Below, piece by piece: positions 6,379 to 16,400 of a DNA stretch of 30,282 nucleotides. How positions within the stretch are numbered: position 1 is the stretch's first letter; each line of letters starts with the position of its first letter. Below the pieces are notes generated by a model. The model made no database searches, was not told the origin of the DNA, and saw only the letters and a list, made by a program, of their open reading frames with translations. The translations under genes and the position numbers were made by a program. Origin of the DNA: JBBIJR01 sp037445875 (GTDB lineage: Bacteria; CLD3; SB21); contig JBBIJR010000042.1 in NCBI GenBank assembly GCA_037445875.1, positions 1 through 30,282 on the forward strand. Direction: 5' to 3'.

Positions 6379-7200
6379 TCATAACTCGTGAACGCGGTCG
6401 CCGAGGGTTTCTCTGATCCCGTCCAGCATCCACGCATGGATTAACCCGTTGGACCCGACAATATTCCCCCTGAGCAGGACATCGTCTCCCCCCGTAGGAG
6501 TCGTGATGCGTCCGCCCGCTTCGTGTATAAGCAGCGCGCCCGCCGCAATGTCCCACGGATTGAGGTTCAATTCCCAGAATCCGTCGAACCGCCCACAGGC
6601 CAGGTAGCACAGGTCGAGCGCAGCGGAACCTGCCCGGCGGATGCCGGCCGTCCGGGCCATGAACCATCGGAATACGTTCAGATAATCGTCTACAAACGTC
6701 AGGTTGCGGAACGGAAAACCCGTGGCGAGGAGACATCGGGGATGGTCCCCCGTCGTGGATACGCGGATGCGGCGATCGTTGAGAAACGCGCCTTTGCCCT
6801 TCTCGGCCGCGAACAACTCCTTGTGAACGGGGTCGTATACGACCGCCACGGACAGTTCGCCTTCGATTTCCAGCGCAATGCTGACGCAGAACATCGGCAC
6901 GCCGTGAATGAAGTTGGTTGTGCCGTCCAGCGGATCGACGATCCACCTGAAGCGGTCCGACCGCGAGTGGGAACCCGTCTCCTCGGCCAGGATTTCGTGG
7001 TCGGGAAACGACCGGCGAATGTGCTGGAGGACGGCCTCCTCGGAGCGGCGGTCCGCCTCGGTCACGAAATCATTCTTCTCTTTCGCGTCCACGCGCATCG
7101 TTTTGCCGTAATACTCCATCAGGATGCGGGAGGCCTGCATGGCCGCTCCGACCGCGACATTCCGGCAGTTCTTCGGTATGTCGGACTTCCCGCCGCTCAT
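6379..7200 (-). CDS. suhB: inositol monophosphatase family protein (SuhB-like)
   Basis: A 273-residue Mg-dependent sugar-phosphate phosphatase of the IMPase/SuhB family. Metal ligands are visible in order: AEE (72-74), DPLDGTTNF (89-97, the hallmark) and WDIAAG (216-221). FVTEADRRSE (45-54) and the GSAALDLCYLACGRFDGF block are also typical. It would hydrolyse inositol-1-phosphate or a related sugar phosphate, and in some bacteria SuhB also modulates rRNA transcription; the choice is not decidable here. I take the ATG at 7200, which overlaps the TPR gene's TGA by one base (TGATG), a sign of translational coupling. A GTG one codon earlier is possible. The gene symbol rests on family similarity, not on a test of function. 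Confidence 0.9.
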   Translation of the reverse strand: MSGGKSDIPKNCRNVAVGAAMQASRILMEYYGKTMRVDAKEKNDFVTEADRRSEEAVLQHIRRSFPDHEILAEETGSHSRSDRFRWIVDPLDGTTNFIHGVPMFCVSIALEIEGELSVAVVYDPVHKELFAAEKGKGAFLNDRRIRVSTTGDHPRCLLATGFPFRNLTFVDDYLNVFRWFMARTAGIRRAGSAALDLCYLACGRFDGFWELNLNPWDIAAGALLIHEAGGRITTPTGGDDVLLRGNIVGSNGLIHAWMLDGIRETLGDRVHEL

Positions 7201-10200
7201 CACTTGTCCAGCCGGCGGATTTCCTCGATGCGCTGTTTGGCGAACAGGCCGTATTCGCTGTTAGCGCCGTTCTTCTTCAGGATCTCCTCGTACAAACCGA
7301 CCGCCTCTTGATACTTTTTCAGCTTCACATAACACTCCGCCGCCTGGCTCTTGGCCGCACTGGCCCAGTCGAACTTGGCCCCCATCGTAAGGTAGGGTAT
7401 GCGCAGGTATTCCAGAAGCGCCTGTTCAAAATTGCCCATGGCGAAGTACGTGTCGGCAATATTGTACTGGATTTCCGCCTCGTCCTCCCCCGAAGCCGTC
7501 CGCTGCAGGTCCTTGAGGTATTCGATAGCACGGTTGTACGACTTAAGGTTCTTGTGCATGACCCCGATATCGATCCGCTTCGAGAAGATGTTGGCCGGAT
7601 CGTCGTCCGGGAACTTTTCGAGGTACTGCTGGATCAACACCAGCGCATTCTCGTAGAGGCCGGCGGCTTTGTACACTTTGATCAGAAAATCCATGGCGTA
7701 CCGTGCGTCGGTCGGCCGGATTCCCGGATGAGACAGGGCCATTTTACCGGTTTCGATCGCCGTCTGTACCTGTTCGAGTTGGAACGCTTCGATCGCGATC
7801 CGCAGGTACACTTGAGGAAGAATCTCGCTGTCGGGGAACTTCTGAGGAATGTCCTGCAGAAGGGCCATGCCGTCTTTGCTGCGGCCCTGCCGGTAGCGAA
7901 TCACGCCCATCTCGTACAACACTTCCGGAATCACGGAAGCGGACTTGAACTCGTCCACAACACGCGCGTACGTTTTGTAGGCCAGTTCGTAGTTCTTTCC
8001 CGTATATTGATAGTAGCGGCCGAGTTCGTAGCGGAATTCCGCGTTGTAGTTTTCGAAGAGGATTCGCTGGCCCTTCTCCTTTGCATACTTCCGGCTGAAG
8101 GCCTTTTCGAGTTCGGCGGTCGTATTGACCTGGCCCAGGCGGTAGGCGCAGACGATGACGCGGGAGTCGAAGATCATACGCTGCGTGGCATCCGTCGCCA
8201 GGCTGCCGAGCTTTGCGAACAACTCCCTGGCTTCCTTGTACTGCTCAGCCTCGAAGCGGATTTCGGCCATTTTCACAAGAGCATCAAATCCCGGTTTGGT
8301 TTCGGGGTACAGTGTGGCCAGATATCCGTAGTGTCGTATGGCCTGGCCCGGTTGGCCGCGTTCTTCGAACAGGCGGCCCATGGCCTGCAGGGCCTCGATC
8401 GCATGAGGACCTTTCCGATCCGGGTACAAATAGGCTTCATAATACTGAACGGCCCTGGACAGGTTGTTCAGGCGGTCGTAGCAGTACGCGATCCGGTAGT
8501 CAACCGGATTGTGCGGAGGCGCGAGGAAGGCAAACAGATCGAGCTCATCCAGATCGTAATCGCTCCGCTTCCGGCTCTGCAGATACGTGTCGATGGCTTT
8601 CTGGTACTGCTTCGTGAGAAGGTACGTATTCCCAAGCCCGAGATAGGCACTGTCGGCATACGGCGAATAGAAGTACTTTTGCCGAAGCTCATCGTACAAC
8701 GCATTGGCCTGAGCGAATTCCCCGTTGTCCTCACGGAGACGGGCCAGCAGGTAATGGGCGCGTGCAACGTGGGTACCGCGGGGATGAAGCGTAAGATAGC
8801 GATTGAGGGCACCTGCCAATTGGTCCATGACACCCAACCTGGCCCACGACAGGACGGTGTAGAAATCCGCATCGTCTGCGCAGGCTCCCTTCGCGTGTCT
8901 GGCCGATACTTCGCCGAAGCAGTCGAGGGCGGCCCATCGATCGATGGGCGCAACGGAATCGATCTCTGCGCCTTTCTTGCCCGCAGCGGACTTGCCCGAC
9001 ACGGGCGCCATCGCGGGTCGGATGTTCCCAAGGGTGAACAGCGCTTTACCGAGTTCCAGCAGCATCCGGTCCCGGTAGCGGCTCGCCGGATATGCGGTGA
9101 GCATGGCTGTATACTGGGTGCGGGCCATCTCCGAGCGTGTTTTCTCGTCGGAGGTTTGCGCCGTCAGGATCCGGACCAGCGCCATGGCGGCTTCGTCTCC
9201 GTACGCTCCGCCCGTCAGACGCCGGTAGAGCATGGCGGCGGAGTCCGCGTAGACGGCCCCATCGGGACCCTTCAGCCACAGCCGCTCGAACGACTGCGCC
9301 TGAAAGTAGGTGGCTTCCGTGGAGAGTTTGTTGTTCTGAGAAGTCACCGCTACCTTTCGGAACAGCGTTGCAGCGGACCGGTAGTCCTTGAGTTGGTCGA
9401 AGAACAATCGCGCGTAGGCCAGTCCGATTTCGTCCCTGGGTTTCTCGTCGATGAGACCGCCCAGTAGCAGAATCAGATTCTCCAGCGTCGAGCGGTAGCG
9501 ATCTTCGAAATATCGGTCGATATATTCCCGTTCAGCTTCCGCTTCGCCTGCGACTTCGCTGCCGGGATAATCGACGCCGAATTGCCGCAGCAGGTCTGTG
9601 GCCTCGATCGTGCGCCCGCTGCGTACAAGCGCCTTGGCCAGATGCAGAGCGGCCTCGTCGGCATAGGCACTGCCCGGAAAGACCTGCAGCAGTTTCTCCA
9701 GGATCCGCACGGCTTCCGTATGGTCGTTGAGTCCCTCCGTGAGTATGCGCCCCAGGTTGTAATAGATCCGGTCCACCTTGGGCCAGGCGGCAAATCGCTT
9801 GACGAACCGGTCGTAGGTTCGGGCCGCCTGCGGATAGTTCTTCTTACGGGCATGGTTCTGCGCCAGTCGGAGAAGCGCCAGGCGTACGTAGACGGAGTCG
9901 GCCGGCCGCTCTTCTACCGAATCGATCACAAAGCTGTACCGGTCGTTCGCTGCTCCGATCAGATTGCTGTTCTCCAGGGCCAGGCCCCATTTGAGATGGG
10001 CCTCGACGAGGTGCGTGCTGCTGTCCGTACGAGATCCAGCGAGGCTCTTATAGATATCGGCCGCCTGTACGTATTGGCCAAGCACAAACGCAATGTCCCC
10101 CAGGTTCATCCGGGCGGCATCGCGGACGGATTTCGGAGCGGCCTGTGCTTCAGCCAATCCTTCGAAACTCTTCCGGGCCTCGTCAAAACTGCGTTCCTGC

Positions 10201-10979
10201 ATCAGGAACACGGCCAGTTCGAAGGAAGCCATGGGTGCGGTTCGCGTCTTGCCGTAGCGATTTACGATCCTGGCGTACAGGGAACGTGCATCGTCCGAGC
10301 GGCCGCTTTGGTCGCAGAGCCTGGCTTTTTCAAACAGTGCAGTGGCCACGAGTTCGGGGTCCTTTCCGCGGTCGATAACCAACTGCAATTCCGCACCGGC
10401 CTGCTGGAAGTTGTGTTCCTGTCGGTACAGTGCGGCCAGCTTGAGCCGCGTCTGAGGAACTTCTGGAATGTCCGGACGATCGGCGATCAGTTTGAGCAAC
10501 CGGTCCTTTGCACTCCGCAGGTCGCCTGCTTTTACGAAATAGTCGCTCGCGAGCAGCACGGAGGCCACGGCGTTGGGGGCCTCAGGATAGAACACCGCGA
10601 TGCTGGAAAGCGCATTGGCGGCTGCCGTGTAGTCGCCGAGTGCGGCATAGCACTCGGCCACCTTGAGCCACGCTTCGGGCGCGCGAGGGTCTTTCGGAAA
10701 GTCGATGGCGAGGTACTGAAAATCGCGACGGGCTTGATCGTATTCCCTGACGGCGAAGTACGAAAGGCCGGCGTAGAAACGCGCGTCCGGTACGCGGTGG
10801 TCCCCTGCGTAGTTCTTCACGAACCGGGAAAACTCCTGGGCCGCCAGTGCGTAGAGTCTATCGTCGTAGAGTTTTCGCGCATACAAAAAATCCGTGTCGG
10901 CGCTGCCCACCTGGGACCGAACGGGACTCGGTGTGGCTAGACAAACCAGCATCGCTGCGGAGCATAGGGCGCGTACCAC
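7200..10979 (-). CDS. large exported tetratricopeptide-repeat protein
   Basis: A 1,259-residue protein made almost wholly of TPR helices, with a recurring pattern of Ala, Tyr, a hydrophobic helix, then FP or YP and Ala-Leu-Gly turns (for example FARFVKNY-type, ILEKLLQVFPGSAYADEAAL, YDRFVKRFAAWPKVD). The N-terminus MVRALCSAAMLVCLATPSPV is a signal peptide with a likely signal peptidase I site after VRS; the cysteine is not in a proper lipobox. It should reside in the periplasm or on the outer membrane and act as a scaffold, resembling the TPR regions of BamD/YbgF-type envelope proteins, though far longer. The start codon is GTG, fixed by an AAGGAGGT six nucleotides upstream. It begins 13 nt after the helicase stop and is coupled to the phosphatase. 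Binding partners cannot be named. Confidence 0.88.
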   Translation of the reverse strand: MVRALCSAAMLVCLATPSPVRSQVGSADTDFLYARKLYDDRLYALAAQEFSRFVKNYAGDHRVPDARFYAGLSYFAVREYDQARRDFQYLAIDFPKDPRAPEAWLKVAECYAALGDYTAAANALSSIAVFYPEAPNAVASVLLASDYFVKAGDLRSAKDRLLKLIADRPDIPEVPQTRLKLAALYRQEHNFQQAGAELQLVIDRGKDPELVATALFEKARLCDQSGRSDDARSLYARIVNRYGKTRTAPMASFELAVFLMQERSFDEARKSFEGLAEAQAAPKSVRDAARMNLGDIAFVLGQYVQAADIYKSLAGSRTDSSTHLVEAHLKWGLALENSNLIGAANDRYSFVIDSVEERPADSVYVRLALLRLAQNHARKKNYPQAARTYDRFVKRFAAWPKVDRIYYNLGRILTEGLNDHTEAVRILEKLLQVFPGSAYADEAALHLAKALVRSGRTIEATDLLRQFGVDYPGSEVAGEAEAEREYIDRYFEDRYRSTLENLILLLGGLIDEKPRDEIGLAYARLFFDQLKDYRSAATLFRKVAVTSQNNKLSTEATYFQAQSFERLWLKGPDGAVYADSAAMLYRRLTGGAYGDEAAMALVRILTAQTSDEKTRSEMARTQYTAMLTAYPASRYRDRMLLELGKALFTLGNIRPAMAPVSGKSAAGKKGAEIDSVAPIDRWAALDCFGEVSARHAKGACADDADFYTVLSWARLGVMDQLAGALNRYLTLHPRGTHVARAHYLLARLREDNGEFAQANALYDELRQKYFYSPYADSAYLGLGNTYLLTKQYQKAIDTYLQSRKRSDYDLDELDLFAFLAPPHNPVDYRIAYCYDRLNNLSRAVQYYEAYLYPDRKGPHAIEALQAMGRLFEERGQPGQAIRHYGYLATLYPETKPGFDALVKMAEIRFEAEQYKEARELFAKLGSLATDATQRMIFDSRVIVCAYRLGQVNTTAELEKAFSRKYAKEKGQRILFENYNAEFRYELGRYYQYTGKNYELAYKTYARVVDEFKSASVIPEVLYEMGVIRYRQGRSKDGMALLQDIPQKFPDSEILPQVYLRIAIEAFQLEQVQTAIETGKMALSHPGIRPTDARYAMDFLIKVYKAAGLYENALVLIQQYLEKFPDDDPANIFSKRIDIGVMHKNLKSYNRAIEYLKDLQRTASGEDEAEIQYNIADTYFAMGNFEQALLEYLRIPYLTMGAKFDWASAAKSQAAECYVKLKKYQEAVGLYEEILKKNGANSEYGLFAKQRIEEIRRLDK

Positions 10980-10985
10980 GGATCG

Positions 10986-10993
10986 ACCTCCTT
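10986..10993 (-). promoter_or_regulatory. Shine-Dalgarno site fixing the GTG start of the TPR gene
   Basis: The minus strand reads AAGGAGGT, six nucleotides before the GTG at 10979, and overlaps the last base of the helicase TGA (10995-10993). This is the strongest ribosome site in the window and settles the start of the TPR protein. It implies coupling to helicase translation. Confidence 0.8.
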
Positions 10994-13269
10994 CAGCGAA
11001 CCATCAGATTGGCGTACTTGATCATCAGTTTTCTCTCCACGCCATCGCCGAACAGGATGGTGACCCGCTGCGCATCGCCGGCCCCCTCCATGCTGAGGAT
11101 TCGACCGCCTCCGAAGGTCGGGTGTTCGACGTGCTGGCCGACCTGATAACGGCCGCGGCGCTGCGCTTCCGTTTGCACCAGTTCATCGCTGGCGGCGGCA
11201 AGGGACTTCACGGCGCTCACGGAACGCACGGAACGCCTCCGGCCGTTGCTGCGCAAGCTGCGCTGAACGGCCTGATCGAACTCGCTCTCCAGATGCAATT
11301 CGCGGTCCTGTCCCGCCCGGGTCATTCTCTCCCAGACAATCAGGTTGGGTGGGATCTCATCCAGAAAACGGGACGGTTCGGTGGCGTAGACCGTATTGAA
11401 CCGCATCCGGCGGCGGGCGAAGCTCAGATACAATTCCCTTTGCGCCCGCGTGGCCCCGACGTAGAACAACCGCCGCTCTTCCTCCAGTTCGTGCTGCAAC
11501 TCGCTGTCGATCGGGAAAAGCCCCTCTTCGATCCCTGCGACGAACACGATCGGGAATTCCAATCCTTTGGAACTGTGAATCGTCATCAGCGTGACGGCGT
11601 TCTTCTCTTCGTCGTACTGGTCCACGTCCGTTACCAGAGCTACCTCCTTCAGGAACCCGTCCAGCATGGACTCCTGCTGTTCTTCGGGATTGAACTTGAG
11701 CGAGAAGTCTCCGACGGCGTTCATGAACTCCAACACGTTCTCGTACCGGGAGAGGGACTCGATCGTACCTTCCTGCTTCAGCGATTTCAGTATGCCCGTT
11801 TCCTCGATAAGAATCCGGACCCATTCGCTGAGCGACAATTGGTCCTTCAGTTCGACGTACTTTCGAACGAAGGCACAGAAGTTCTCGATGTTGACCAATG
11901 TCCGTTCCTGGATCGCACCGGTGCCCAGAGAGCGGACCTGTTCCATGACGTTGAACAGTGAGAGGTCGCGTGCGAGCGAGAACTCCTCCAGTTTTTCGAT
12001 GGTCACCTTTCCGATGCCTCGCGGGGGGTAATTCAGGATTCGGAGCAGGCTCACGGAGTCGGCCGGATTGGCCACCGCCTTCATGTAAGCGAGGATGTCC
12101 TTGATTTCCTTGCGCTCGTAGAACCGCAGTCCCCCGACGATCACGTACGGAAGCGTCTGAAGCCGGAGCGCATCTTCGAGCACGCGGGATTGAGCGTTGG
12201 TACGGTAGAGGATCGCAAAATCGGAGAATTTCCGCTTCTCTTTCCGGATCCGGGTTTTAATGGCCTGCGCGATGATGCGGGCCTCCTCGCGGTCATCGGG
12301 GCACTCGAAGACCTGGATCCGTTCTCCGTCCGCCTTCCTGGTCCACAATGTCTTCTCCGTCCGCAGAACGTTGTTCCTCACGACCGAACTGGCGAGGCTG
12401 AGAATGTTGGCCGTCGACCGGTAGTTCTGCTCAAGTTTGAACACGCGAATGGAGGAGTAGTCCTTTTCGAAGTTGAGGATATTGCCGATGTCCGCGTGAC
12501 GCCATCCGTAGATGGACTGGTCGTCGTCGCCAACCACGCAGATGTTCTGGTACTGGCGGGCGAGCAGGCGGACCAGCATGTACTGTGCGCGGTTCGTGTC
12601 CTGATACTCGTCTATATGAATGTACCGGAATTTGTCCTGATAGAACGAGAGCACGTCGGGATAGCGTTGGAACAACTCGATCGGCTTCAGGATCAAGTCG
12701 TCAAAATCGAGCGCGTTGGAGCGCCGCAGGCGTTTCTCGTACTCTTCGAAGATTTCCACCGCCTCTTCGTCGATGGGACTGTCGGCGGAAGTCCTCATCT
12801 GGTCCGACGTCTGAAGCAGATTCTTAGCACGCGATATCCGTGCACGCATCAGGCTGGGAGCATAGAGTTCCTGCGAGATACCTAGGAACTCCATACAGGC
12901 TTTTACCAGGTTGAGCTGGTCTTCCGCGTCGTAGATCGTATAGTTGCGGGTGTAGCCGACCTTCTCGGCCTCAAAGCGCAGTACTTTACCGAAGACCGCA
13001 TGGAAGGTGCCGATCCAGATCTTTCGGCTGTCAGGTCCTACCAGGCGCTCCACGCGCTGGCGCATTTCGTTGGCGGCTTTGTTGGTGAACGTGACGGCAA
13101 GAACGTAAAACGGACTGACTTTTTTCTCGGCCAGCAGATACGCGATGCGGCGGGTCAGCACGTTCGTCTTGCCGCTGCCTGCTCCGGCGAGGATCAGGAC
13201 CGGTCCTTCGGTGGCCATCACCGCTTTTTTTTGTTCCGGATTCAGATCGTTCAGCAGGACCGAGGACAT
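10993..13269 (-). CDS. uvrD: UvrD/PcrA-family DNA helicase
   Basis: A 758-residue superfamily 1A 3'-5' helicase for nucleotide-excision and mismatch repair and for clearing replication blocks. Motifs in order: Q-motif region LNPEQKKAV (8-16), Walker A AGAGSGKT (28-35), Walker B DEYQDTN (220-226), motif III VVGDDDQSIYGW (245-256), motif IV QNYRST (281-286), motif V TIHSSKGLEF (563-572) and motif VI EERRLFYVGATRA (597-609). The C-terminal tail QVGQHVEHPTFGGGRIL is the PcrA/UvrD polymerase-binding Tudor-like element, so the protein is complete. I chose the ATG at 13269 (MSSVLLNDLNPEQ), which matches the family N-terminus. A TTG 18 codons earlier (13323) would lie at the predicted transcription start. 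It is the first gene of the long operon. Confidence 0.95.
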   Translation of the reverse strand: MSSVLLNDLNPEQKKAVMATEGPVLILAGAGSGKTNVLTRRIAYLLAEKKVSPFYVLAVTFTNKAANEMRQRVERLVGPDSRKIWIGTFHAVFGKVLRFEAEKVGYTRNYTIYDAEDQLNLVKACMEFLGISQELYAPSLMRARISRAKNLLQTSDQMRTSADSPIDEEAVEIFEEYEKRLRRSNALDFDDLILKPIELFQRYPDVLSFYQDKFRYIHIDEYQDTNRAQYMLVRLLARQYQNICVVGDDDQSIYGWRHADIGNILNFEKDYSSIRVFKLEQNYRSTANILSLASSVVRNNVLRTEKTLWTRKADGERIQVFECPDDREEARIIAQAIKTRIRKEKRKFSDFAILYRTNAQSRVLEDALRLQTLPYVIVGGLRFYERKEIKDILAYMKAVANPADSVSLLRILNYPPRGIGKVTIEKLEEFSLARDLSLFNVMEQVRSLGTGAIQERTLVNIENFCAFVRKYVELKDQLSLSEWVRILIEETGILKSLKQEGTIESLSRYENVLEFMNAVGDFSLKFNPEEQQESMLDGFLKEVALVTDVDQYDEEKNAVTLMTIHSSKGLEFPIVFVAGIEEGLFPIDSELQHELEEERRLFYVGATRAQRELYLSFARRRMRFNTVYATEPSRFLDEIPPNLIVWERMTRAGQDRELHLESEFDQAVQRSLRSNGRRRSVRSVSAVKSLAAASDELVQTEAQRRGRYQVGQHVEHPTFGGGRILSMEGAGDAQRVTILFGDGVERKLMIKYANLMVR

Positions 13270-13331
13270 CTGCGATGTTTTCTCCGATGATGGCTCCGCG
13301 CCGTGGCGGGAACGGTTTCGCAAGGGGTGCC

Positions 13332-13360
13332 AATGTAAATAAGCGAGTTCTTAAATGCAA
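13332..13360 (-). promoter_or_regulatory. candidate sigma70-like promoter of the uvrD operon
   Basis: On the minus strand TTGCAT (13355-13360) and TACATT (13332-13337) are spaced by 17 nt. The start would be near 13325, leaving a leader of about 55 nt before the uvrD ATG, with a GGAG 12 nt upstream of it. It lies immediately after the terminator of the giant gene, where a new transcription unit is expected. The -35 match is only 3 of 6, so confidence is moderate. Confidence 0.45.
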
Positions 13361-13371
13361 GGCGACAAAGA

Positions 13372-13398
13372 AAAATCCCCGCGCGCAGCGGGGATTTT
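13372..13398 (-). terminator. intrinsic terminator of the giant surface-protein gene
   Basis: A perfect 11-bp inverted repeat (13372-13382 with 13388-13398, core GCGGGG/CCCCGC) closes a 5-nt loop. On the minus strand it is followed by TTTTTCTTTG. It begins 29 nt beyond the TAG of the giant gene and precedes the uvrD promoter, a textbook rho-independent terminator. The A-tract on the other side could let it work in both directions. Confidence 0.9.
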
Positions 13399-13426
13399 GG
13401 ACCGTCAGGAAATATGAAATTGCATT

Positions 13427-16400
13427 CTACCGCGCAATCAGCACCTTCGTCGTATACTTCCCAAGGCCGCCGGATTTCAACACGGCCATGTACACACCGT
13501 TCCTCACCGCATGGCCCGCACCGTTGCGGCCGTCCCAGGTAATAGTTTCAAGAACGCCCGGAATAGCAGTTGACTTCTTAAGTCGCCGAACAAGATTGCC
13601 CGCCAGCGTGTAGATTTCAATGACTACCTCATTGTCCTGCGCCTGAAAGATGAACTGCGTCGTACTGCGTGTTGAGCTTCCGAACGGATTCGGCGCGTTG
13701 AAGAACCGATCGCGCGACACCGCATCCGGATCGAGGACACGGAACGATGTGGACGTCATGGCCGAGGACGTATCGGACAACGGATTGCCGGCCGGATCCG
13801 TGACATTGATCGGCTGGAAGCTCGAGGCCGGCAGGCCGCTCTCCTGGCCGAGGCTGTCGTAATCGAAAGCGCTCACGCCCACCAGCCGCAGGCGGAACGT
13901 TGGATTGGAACTGCTCGCTGCCTGGTCCGACAATACGGCGTCGAACAGGACCGTGTCCGACTTCCCGACCGCGGTTGCCAGGCCGTACGTCAGGCTGTCG
14001 GCCGGCGCGATCCGGGCAAGGCCGCCGGAGTTGAACGGATACACGCCCCCGCTGCGGAAGAACTCGACCGTCAGCGTGTCCAACGGACCGGTCGAGACGA
14101 CGGCCCCGCGATAGAAGGTCTCACCGTTGACGATGACCAGGAGCGAGTCGAGATAGTTGCGGTAATCGGCGATGGGGACGAACCGTCCGCTGCTCACCTG
14201 ATACTCTTCGATCACAAAATGGAACGCCTGCGTCAGAATCCGGTTGCTGATCGGTGTCTGGCTCGCGTTGTCGTTGGTCAGCATCAGCAGCAGGATGCTG
14301 TCGATACGCGCACCGACGGGCGCCACCCGCTGAGAGGATGCCTGCAGACGGGCCACCAGCAAGCGTTTGGTCTCCGTTGATACGGCCAGGCGGACGGAGT
14401 TATTGATCGTGAAGGACGCCTGCTTCGAATTGGTGTCGCGCGGGACCGAGGTAAACCGGAGCACCATCGGATGGTTCACGATCGCCTGCGGCGCCCTCAC
14501 CAGCCATTCCATCGTGGAATCGCCGGCCTGCAGGTCGAACTGATCGTTGACGGGGATCACCGTGAAGCTGTCGTTGACGTTCGGAACGATCGTCGAATCG
14601 ATAAAGACCGATCCCGTGCCGGAAGTCAGTGCGAAGCCTTCGTTACGAACCACCGCGCGCACCCGGAACGTCTGGCCCTGACTCACGAACCGGTCGGTCG
14701 CGTCGATCGGTTCGACCACGTCCGCGCTCATGGACAATTTGGCCTTCGTCTGCAGCGAGAACACCTGGGTCGTACTGTCGGCAACCGGGTTGCCGCTGTT
14801 GCGATCGTTGGCGTACAGCGATACCCGGATCGACTCCGACCGCTGTCCGCCCGGTACGTCCTGATCGGGAGACAGTACGTTCCAGAATACTACGGTGTCC
14901 TGGTCGGAAATCAGACGCGTCAGCGAATCGTTCGCCACAGAATAGCCTGTGGGCAGCAAGATTCTCGCGCGCCGGTTGGTCATGGTCGCGGATTGGTTGA
15001 ATCGGGCCTCCACGGTGAACACCTGGCCTGTCGAGACCGTCGAGAGATTCACGATCGCCAGATTGGAGATGTTCGCGGCGTCGAGGACCGACACGTTGAC
15101 ACTGTCCGCTCCGTTGTTGATCAGTGTGGCCGGCAGGCCCGTGTTGGTATCGAGCGGTACGGTCGTAATAGACGTTCTGATCACGGCGTTCAACAAGAGC
15201 GCGTCCACCAGGATCGTCGGCGCTCCGTCTTCGATGAGGGCAACCGCCTTTGCCTTCCTTCCGGTGCGGGCCGCGCGTGCGTTGAATTGCTGCTGATCAA
15301 CCTTGATCCGGCCGCCGCTCTTCCAGAAGGAACGGTAATCCATCGAGCGATCCCACGACTTCAGACCGATGCGCACTTCGTCGTCCCTGTCCAGAGCTTT
15401 CCAGATCGTCTGGAACACCGAGGAAGAAGGCGCCGTCACGGTCCAATGTACCGGTGAACTCAGGGTGAACGGCCTGGTCAGGCTGTCCGCCGTGAACCCA
15501 AGCGGTATATTCAGCGTGAGATCACCGTCCGAAACCTGCGATGCGCCGCCGTTCGACACGACCGCCGTCATTACGAATTGCTGGGACGTCGAAATTGTGT
15601 CGTCGACAGCACCGGTGGGAGCGGTAATCGACAGACTGGCGGCGAGTTCCGGCCTTTGCACGACCGTGATCCTCCGGGCGAGCGTATTGCCTGTCCGGAA
15701 GAGACCGGTCGTTGTGTCGCTGCCGGTGAACACTACAAAGAATGTATCGCTCAAGACCGATGAACCTGCCGTGATGCGCCAGGAGATGAAATACGGATCG
15801 ATCCCTTCCGGAACGCCCTGGCTTATGCTGTCGCTGGTTGTGAAGCCCGTCCCGGGCAGCGTGATATTGGCCCGGATGTTGGACAGACGGGACGTGCCGG
15901 TCACGCGGGCACGAATGACGAATTCCTGGAACGTCGAAACCGTGTCATCCGTGGCTCCCGCCGGACTTACCACGAGGAACTCCGTGACCGTGAGGGTTCC
16001 CACTTTCTTGGTCTGAACGGCAATGGAGTCCCTGAAATTCGCAATGACCGGCTTGCGGTAACTGTTGCTGTCGAGCGGGAAGAAAACGTCGGACGTATCC
16101 AGGTACGCAACGAGGGAGTCAAAGGAGATGGTGGAATCGGCCGCCTGCACAAACAAGACGGACGGTGTGCTCAATTTCACAAATACGCTGGTATCTGTGG
16201 CGCCGCCCGGGAACCTGTACGGCGCGGGCAGTGTACCTACGCGAACGAGTGCAGAATCACGAGTCAACAGCGCCTGGCCCGTGTTCGTCAATCGAATCGA
16301 TATCGGGAAATAGGACGAGTCGGATACGAGGACGGAATCCGGGTTCGGTCCACCCCCGAAGAGGTTGAGGACAATTCGCGCGGAATCCTGCACCACCAGC

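Noticed and set aside
7308..10940. Long open frames on the plus strand (719 and 452 codons) opposite the TPR gene
   Set aside because: They lie exactly antisense to a protein with clear TPR periodicity, signal peptide and ribosome site. Their translations show no recognisable domain and arise from the base composition of the minus-strand codons.
10940..10979. Lipoprotein signal in the TPR protein
   Set aside because: The cysteine in AMLVCLA lacks a small residue at -1 and lies in the middle of the hydrophobic core, so a normal signal peptidase I site after VRS is preferred.
13270..13323. 18-codon N-terminal extension of the UvrD helicase from a TTG
   Set aside because: It would start at about the predicted transcription start, has no ribosome site, and its residues do not match helicase N-termini. 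The ATG at 13269 gives the family start.
15235..15420. Pair of compensating frameshifts explaining the basic patch in the giant protein
   Set aside because: Reading the other two minus-strand frames across this stretch gave stops and no Ig-like sequence, so a frameshift is not supported by the sequence alone.
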